Notes under the pieces: model-generated
The model's input: only the letters and a program-made list of their open reading frames with translations
Told to the model about the DNA's origin: nothing
The model's database searches: none
Origin: Salinimicrobium profundisediminis
GTDB taxonomy: Bacteria; Bacteroidota; Bacteroidia; Flavobacteriales; Flavobacteriaceae
NCBI RefSeq assembly: GCF_026241755.1
Contig: NZ_JAPJDA010000017.1
Coordinates: 1-64,000, forward strand
Direction: 5' to 3'
Length of the DNA: 64,000 nucleotides
Shown here: positions 61,054 to 64,000 of the stretch, piece by piece
How the letters are laid out: every line of letters starts with the position of its first letter
How positions within the stretch are numbered: position 1 is the first letter of the stretch
Position numbers and translations under genes: made by a program

Positions 61054-62277
61054 ATGTTAGAAAAAAACGATTTAGAATACGAAAAAGTTGTGCTCATTGG
61101 GATCGTCACCCGCGAGCAGAACGAAGAAAAACTCGAAGAATACCTTGACGAACTTGCATTCCTGACTTACACTGCGGGAGGCGAGGTCAAAAAGCGTTTT
61201 ACGCAGAAAATGGACATGCCCAACCCAAAAACCTTTATAGGTACGGGGAAGATGGAAGAAGTGCGTCTCTTTGTTTCCGAAAATGAGATAGGAACTGCCA
61301 TTTTTGACGATGAACTCTCTCCTGCGCAGCAAAAGAATATCGAAAAGATACTTAACTGCAAGGTGCTGGACAGAACGAACCTTATTCTTGACATTTTTGC
61401 CCAGAGAGCCACAACAAGCTACGCCCGCACACAGGTAGAGCTTGCGCAGTACCAATATCTTCTTCCAAGACTTGCCGGGATGTGGACTCACCTGGAACGC
61501 CAGCGTGGGGGTATTGGAATGAGAGGTCCCGGGGAAACCGAGATTGAAACTGACCGCCGAATTGTACGTGACAAGATCGCCCTTCTCAAGAAAAAGCTGG
61601 AGACGATTGACAAACAAATGGAAGTGCAGCGTGGAAATCGTGGCCAACTAGTGAGAGTGGCTTTGGTAGGTTACACCAACGTTGGAAAATCTACATTGAT
61701 GAATGTGATTAGCAAGAGTAAGGTCTTTGCTGAAAACAAGCTTTTTGCCACCCTTGATACTACGGTTCGAAAAGTGGTAATTCGTAATCTGCCTTTTTTA
61801 CTGACAGATACTGTTGGGTTCATTAGAAAATTACCGACACAGTTGGTAGAATCGTTCAAATCTACGCTTGATGAGGTGCGTGAAGCCGATCTTTTGCTGC
61901 ATGTGGTAGATATTTCCCATCCGCAGTTCGAGGATCATATTGCTTCGGTTAACCAGATTATGGCCGAGATCAAAAGTGGTGAAAAACCGACTTTGATGGT
62001 CTTTAATAAGATTGATGCTTATGAAGCCGAAAAGATCGAGGAAGATGACCTAATGACCGAAAAAACAAGCTCCCACTACACTTTGGCAGAATGGGAAAAC
62101 ACCTGGATGAACCGTCTTGGTGATAATGTGCTGTTCATTTCGGCCCTCAACAAGGAGAACATGGAAGAGTTCAGGAAAAAGGTTTATGAGGCAGTTAGAG
62201 AGATTCACATCACCCGTTTTCCTTATAACAATTTCCTTTATCCTGAATACGATACCTATACAGACGAAGAGGAATAA
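61054..62277 (+). CDS. hflX: ribosome-splitting GTPase HflX
   Basis: A 407-residue HflX. The N-terminal domain has PKTFIGTGKMEEV and the glycine-rich linker ERQRGGIGMRGPGETEIETDRR (about 150-170). The G domain shows G1 GYTNVGKST, G3 DTVGFIRKLP and G4 NKID. The family rescues stalled ribosomes and antibiotic-arrested ribosomes by subunit splitting. All GTPase motifs are intact. Single gene. Confidence 0.95.
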   Translation: MLEKNDLEYEKVVLIGIVTREQNEEKLEEYLDELAFLTYTAGGEVKKRFTQKMDMPNPKTFIGTGKMEEVRLFVSENEIGTAIFDDELSPAQQKNIEKILNCKVLDRTNLILDIFAQRATTSYARTQVELAQYQYLLPRLAGMWTHLERQRGGIGMRGPGETEIETDRRIVRDKIALLKKKLETIDKQMEVQRGNRGQLVRVALVGYTNVGKSTLMNVISKSKVFAENKLFATLDTTVRKVVIRNLPFLLTDTVGFIRKLPTQLVESFKSTLDEVREADLLLHVVDISHPQFEDHIASVNQIMAEIKSGEKPTLMVFNKIDAYEAEKIEEDDLMTEKTSSHYTLAEWENTWMNRLGDNVLFISALNKENMEEFRKKVYEAVREIHITRFPYNNFLYPEYDTYTDEEE

Positions 62278-62320
62278 TTTCTGAAAAATTCAGTATTTTA
62301 GAGAAGCTAATTCTCTGAAC

Positions 62321-63049
62321 ATGAAAAATTTACTATTCCTGCCCATGCTGATGTTTCTCAGTATGGCAACTGCCCAAAACCTGGAGGGTTCATGGCTTCT
62401 TGTAGAAGTAGATCATCAGCCTGTTAATGACCTGGAGACGGTAAGGATCTATATGGACAATTATTTTGCACAGGGCACCAAAGAAGCCGGTACAGATAAA
62501 TTCATTAGCGCCGCGGGCGGGGAATATACCTTAGACGAACTCTACACCGAAACTTACGATTTCAATACTGAAGATATCACGACTTTAGGAGAAACCCGAC
62601 AGTATGAACCGGTTGAAATTCAGAAGAACCTGCTCAACCTTACGGCCGAAGATGGCACTACCTACACCTGGAGAAAAATATCAGACGACACCAACGATCT
62701 CTCCGGAAACTGGGTGATCACAGGCCGGCAACGCGACGGAGAACTTAACCGCAGTACGCCCGGCGCCAGGAGAACCATAAAGATCCTTGGCGGCGACCGC
62801 TTTCAATGGGTGGCATTTAATTCCGAAACGGGAGATTTCCCCGGCACAGGAGGCGGTACGTACACAGCTGAAGACGGTAAGTACACAGAGAATATTGAAT
62901 TTTTCTCGAGAGATGACAGCCGTGTTGGCGCCAGGCTTGATTTTGATTACAAAGTGAAAGACGGGGAATGGCATCACAGCGGTAAAAGCTCTAAAGGCGA
63001 CCCTATCTATGAGATCTGGTCTCCTTATGCCGAAGCTTATAAAGAGTAG
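62321..63049 (+). CDS. secreted protein with two lipocalin-like domains, hypothetical
   Basis: A 242-residue exported protein (signal peptide MKNLLFLPMLMFLSMATAQ). It seems to contain two similar small beta domains: one starting NLEGSWLLVEVDHQPV (about 20-120) and one starting DLSGNWVITGRQRDGEL (about 126-235). Both open with an xxGSW/GNW lipocalin-like strand. Proteins like this occur in flavobacteria as membrane or secreted proteins of unknown function. The next gene also encodes a protein opening with DISGSWYW after the signal peptide. Confidence 0.75.
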   Translation: MKNLLFLPMLMFLSMATAQNLEGSWLLVEVDHQPVNDLETVRIYMDNYFAQGTKEAGTDKFISAAGGEYTLDELYTETYDFNTEDITTLGETRQYEPVEIQKNLLNLTAEDGTTYTWRKISDDTNDLSGNWVITGRQRDGELNRSTPGARRTIKILGGDRFQWVAFNSETGDFPGTGGGTYTAEDGKYTENIEFFSRDDSRVGARLDFDYKVKDGEWHHSGKSSKGDPIYEIWSPYAEAYKE

Positions 63050-63065
63050 TTTTTTATAATTTATA

Positions 63066-63098
63066 AGACCTCACAGGTTTTGAAAACCTGTGAGGTCT
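63066..63098. repeat. perfect 33-base palindromic repeat
   Basis: AGACCTCACAGGTTTT (63066-63081) and AAAACCTGTGAGGTCT (63083-63098) are exact reverse complements around one base. A dispersed palindrome of this kind (GACCTCACAGGTTTT type) is common in Bacteroidetes genomes. It may serve as terminator for the preceding gene. Confidence 0.82.
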
Positions 63099-63104
63099 GC
63101 TCCC

Positions 63105-63143
63105 ATATTACCTCTCAAAAATGCCATTTTTGAGAGGTAATAT
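63105..63143. repeat. perfect 39-base palindrome, best copy of the recurrent AAAAATGnCATTTTT motif
   Basis: Arms of 19 bases (63105-63123 and 63125-63143) are exact reverse complements around one central C; core AAAAATG-C-CATTTTT with outer ATATTACCTCTC. It lies six bases after the 63066 palindrome and 21 bases before the next gene. Confidence 0.85.
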
Positions 63144-63164
63144 TTTTTCTGTTATCTTTTCCCA

Positions 63165-64000
63165 ATGAAATACCTACTCCTTCTTATTCTCTTAATCCCT
63201 TTTAGCGGAATAGCTCAGGATATTTCGGGAAGCTGGTACTGGCAAACTGAAAATTACGGACCCCCGGATGGAAATCATTTTAAAAGCAGAAGGATCTGGA
63301 TTCACCGGTCATCATTGTGCAGTATTTGAAAATAGCGACAAGATTGATTGCGTTGACCAAAACGATACTGTATCTATTAAAATTAAAAGGACTGCTGAAA
63401 ATAAGTTTGAAGGAACAATTAGAAGTGGCTATAGTGGTAAAAAAGAGAAAGTAAAGCTACTTTTCGATCCTAAGAAAAAGACACTGCTTTTCGAAATTCG
63501 GGAGGCTCCCGGTAGTATTTATTACCTGCCAAAAAGGGCATTTTTTAAGTCCACTTTGGGCCGGGAATCGAAATCCGAAAGAATTATTTCACAATCTGAA
63601 ACCACTGATATATATAGTAAGGAACACCAAAATGAGCCTTCTCTTCAGAATTTAAAATCCTCTGAAAAAGTAAAGGATACTTTATTTTTTAATTTAAATG
63701 AAAGTAACTTTCAAAAAGGAAAATACAATGAGAACTTGCTTTATATTAAAGATGCTTTAAATGATGAAGGATCTTCAGAAACATTTCTGTTTAAAATAAT
63801 GGAAAGAAGAAGTGACATTGCAGCCCCGGAAAAAATTGGAAGTGTTCACCAGTATATTACAGGTTCCGAATTTTTTAAGGAGGAAAAAAAAGTAAATAAG
63901 CTACAAGATTACAGACTTGCTTCTCATCTTCAAAAATTCATAATATATCTGGTGGATTATAATTATGAACCTCCAATTTATATTCGAGTTTATCCATTGA
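63165..64000 (+). pseudogene. secreted protein of unknown function, apparently frameshifted and cut by the window end
   Basis: ATG 63165 gives a signal peptide (MKYLLLLILLIPFSGIAQ) and DISGSWYWQTENYGPP, then leaves coding register and stops at TGA 63327-63329. From 63268 another frame runs open to the window end (MEIILKAEGSGFTGHHCAVFEN, then about 220 residues to IYIRVYPL). Removing one G (or C) in the CCCCCGG run at 63261-63267 joins the two as one protein. The body is Lys/Glu/Ser-rich with beta-like strands; no family recognised. Either a true one-base insertion or a sequence error. The 3-prime end is outside the window. Confidence 0.72.

Noticed and set aside
61072-61647. 191-codon open frame on the minus strand across hflX
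   Set aside because: It is fully antisense to hflX, whose motifs are all intact. The translation is Phe/Leu/Ser-rich without family features, as expected for a shadow frame.

Overview
The window is a chromosomal segment of a flavobacterium (Bacteroidota, Flavobacteriia, most likely Flavobacteriaceae). Supporting evidence is the gliding genes gldD and gldE, a secreted protein with a type IX secretion C-terminal sorting domain, DUF4270, DUF2480 and DUF3078 family proteins, atpDC split from the rest of the ATP synthase genes, -7 boxes of the form TAnnTTTG, and the absence of Shine-Dalgarno sequences before start codons. The Mrp antiporter operon and the general gene style suggest a marine or salt-adapted relative of Gramella, Salegentibacter or Salinimicrobium; this placement is inference. 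No rRNA, tRNA, CRISPR array, prophage or complete insertion sequence was seen.

Layout. 0.2-5.3 kb: a small membrane peptide, an EamA transporter, then gldE-gldD, ssb and mutY on the minus strand, facing an HU gene. 5.3-10.7 kb: a 30-residue very basic protein, RNase G, RecX, then minus-strand genes for a JmjC/cupin-like oxygenase (with a possible 25-codon microgene upstream), a SET-domain protein and a DUF2007 protein, and a plus-strand MgtC-like gene. 10.7-16.5 kb: the complete mrpABCDEFG operon. 16.7-19.2 kb: an M61 peptidase and a cluster of short GC-rich repeats. 19.2-25.5 kb: atpDC, and a glycogen-synthase-like/DUF4270/glmS operon. 25.6-32.1 kb: panC-panD-flippase-like operon, an esterase-like protein, radA, and two broken genes (GNAT acetyltransferase, M23 peptidase). 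32.1-39.5 kb: OmpA lipoprotein, exonuclease III, a 1000-residue type IX cargo protein, glyS and a coiled-coil membrane protein. 39.6-48.2 kb: comF, an Ig-like lipoprotein, an omega-amidase/methionine aminotransferase pair and sdhCAB. 48.4-52 kb: pepP, a hydrolase, a small Cys protein and thiL. 52.2-60.9 kb: a suf iron-sulfur operon (HesB/IscA, sufB, sufC, sufD, sufS, sufE, sufT-like) with two lipoprotein genes embedded in it. 61-64 kb: hflX and two secreted proteins, the last frameshifted and cut by the window end.

The most unusual locus is at 52.6-53.06 kb. A 23S-rRNA-intervening-sequence-type four-helix-bundle gene, now carrying an in-frame stop, sits between the HesB/IscA gene and sufB. 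It is bounded by 31-base imperfect inverted repeats that begin immediately after the two neighbouring stop codons, which is the architecture of an rRNA intervening sequence placed in an mRNA. Other intercistronic gaps (atpD-atpC, sdhA-sdhB, rng-recX) hold gene-less inverted repeats of similar texture. A second window-wide signal is a recurring palindrome with core AAAAATGnCATTTTT, found in both intergenic and coding DNA. Four genes carry an apparent stop or frameshift; these are either real decay or sequence errors.
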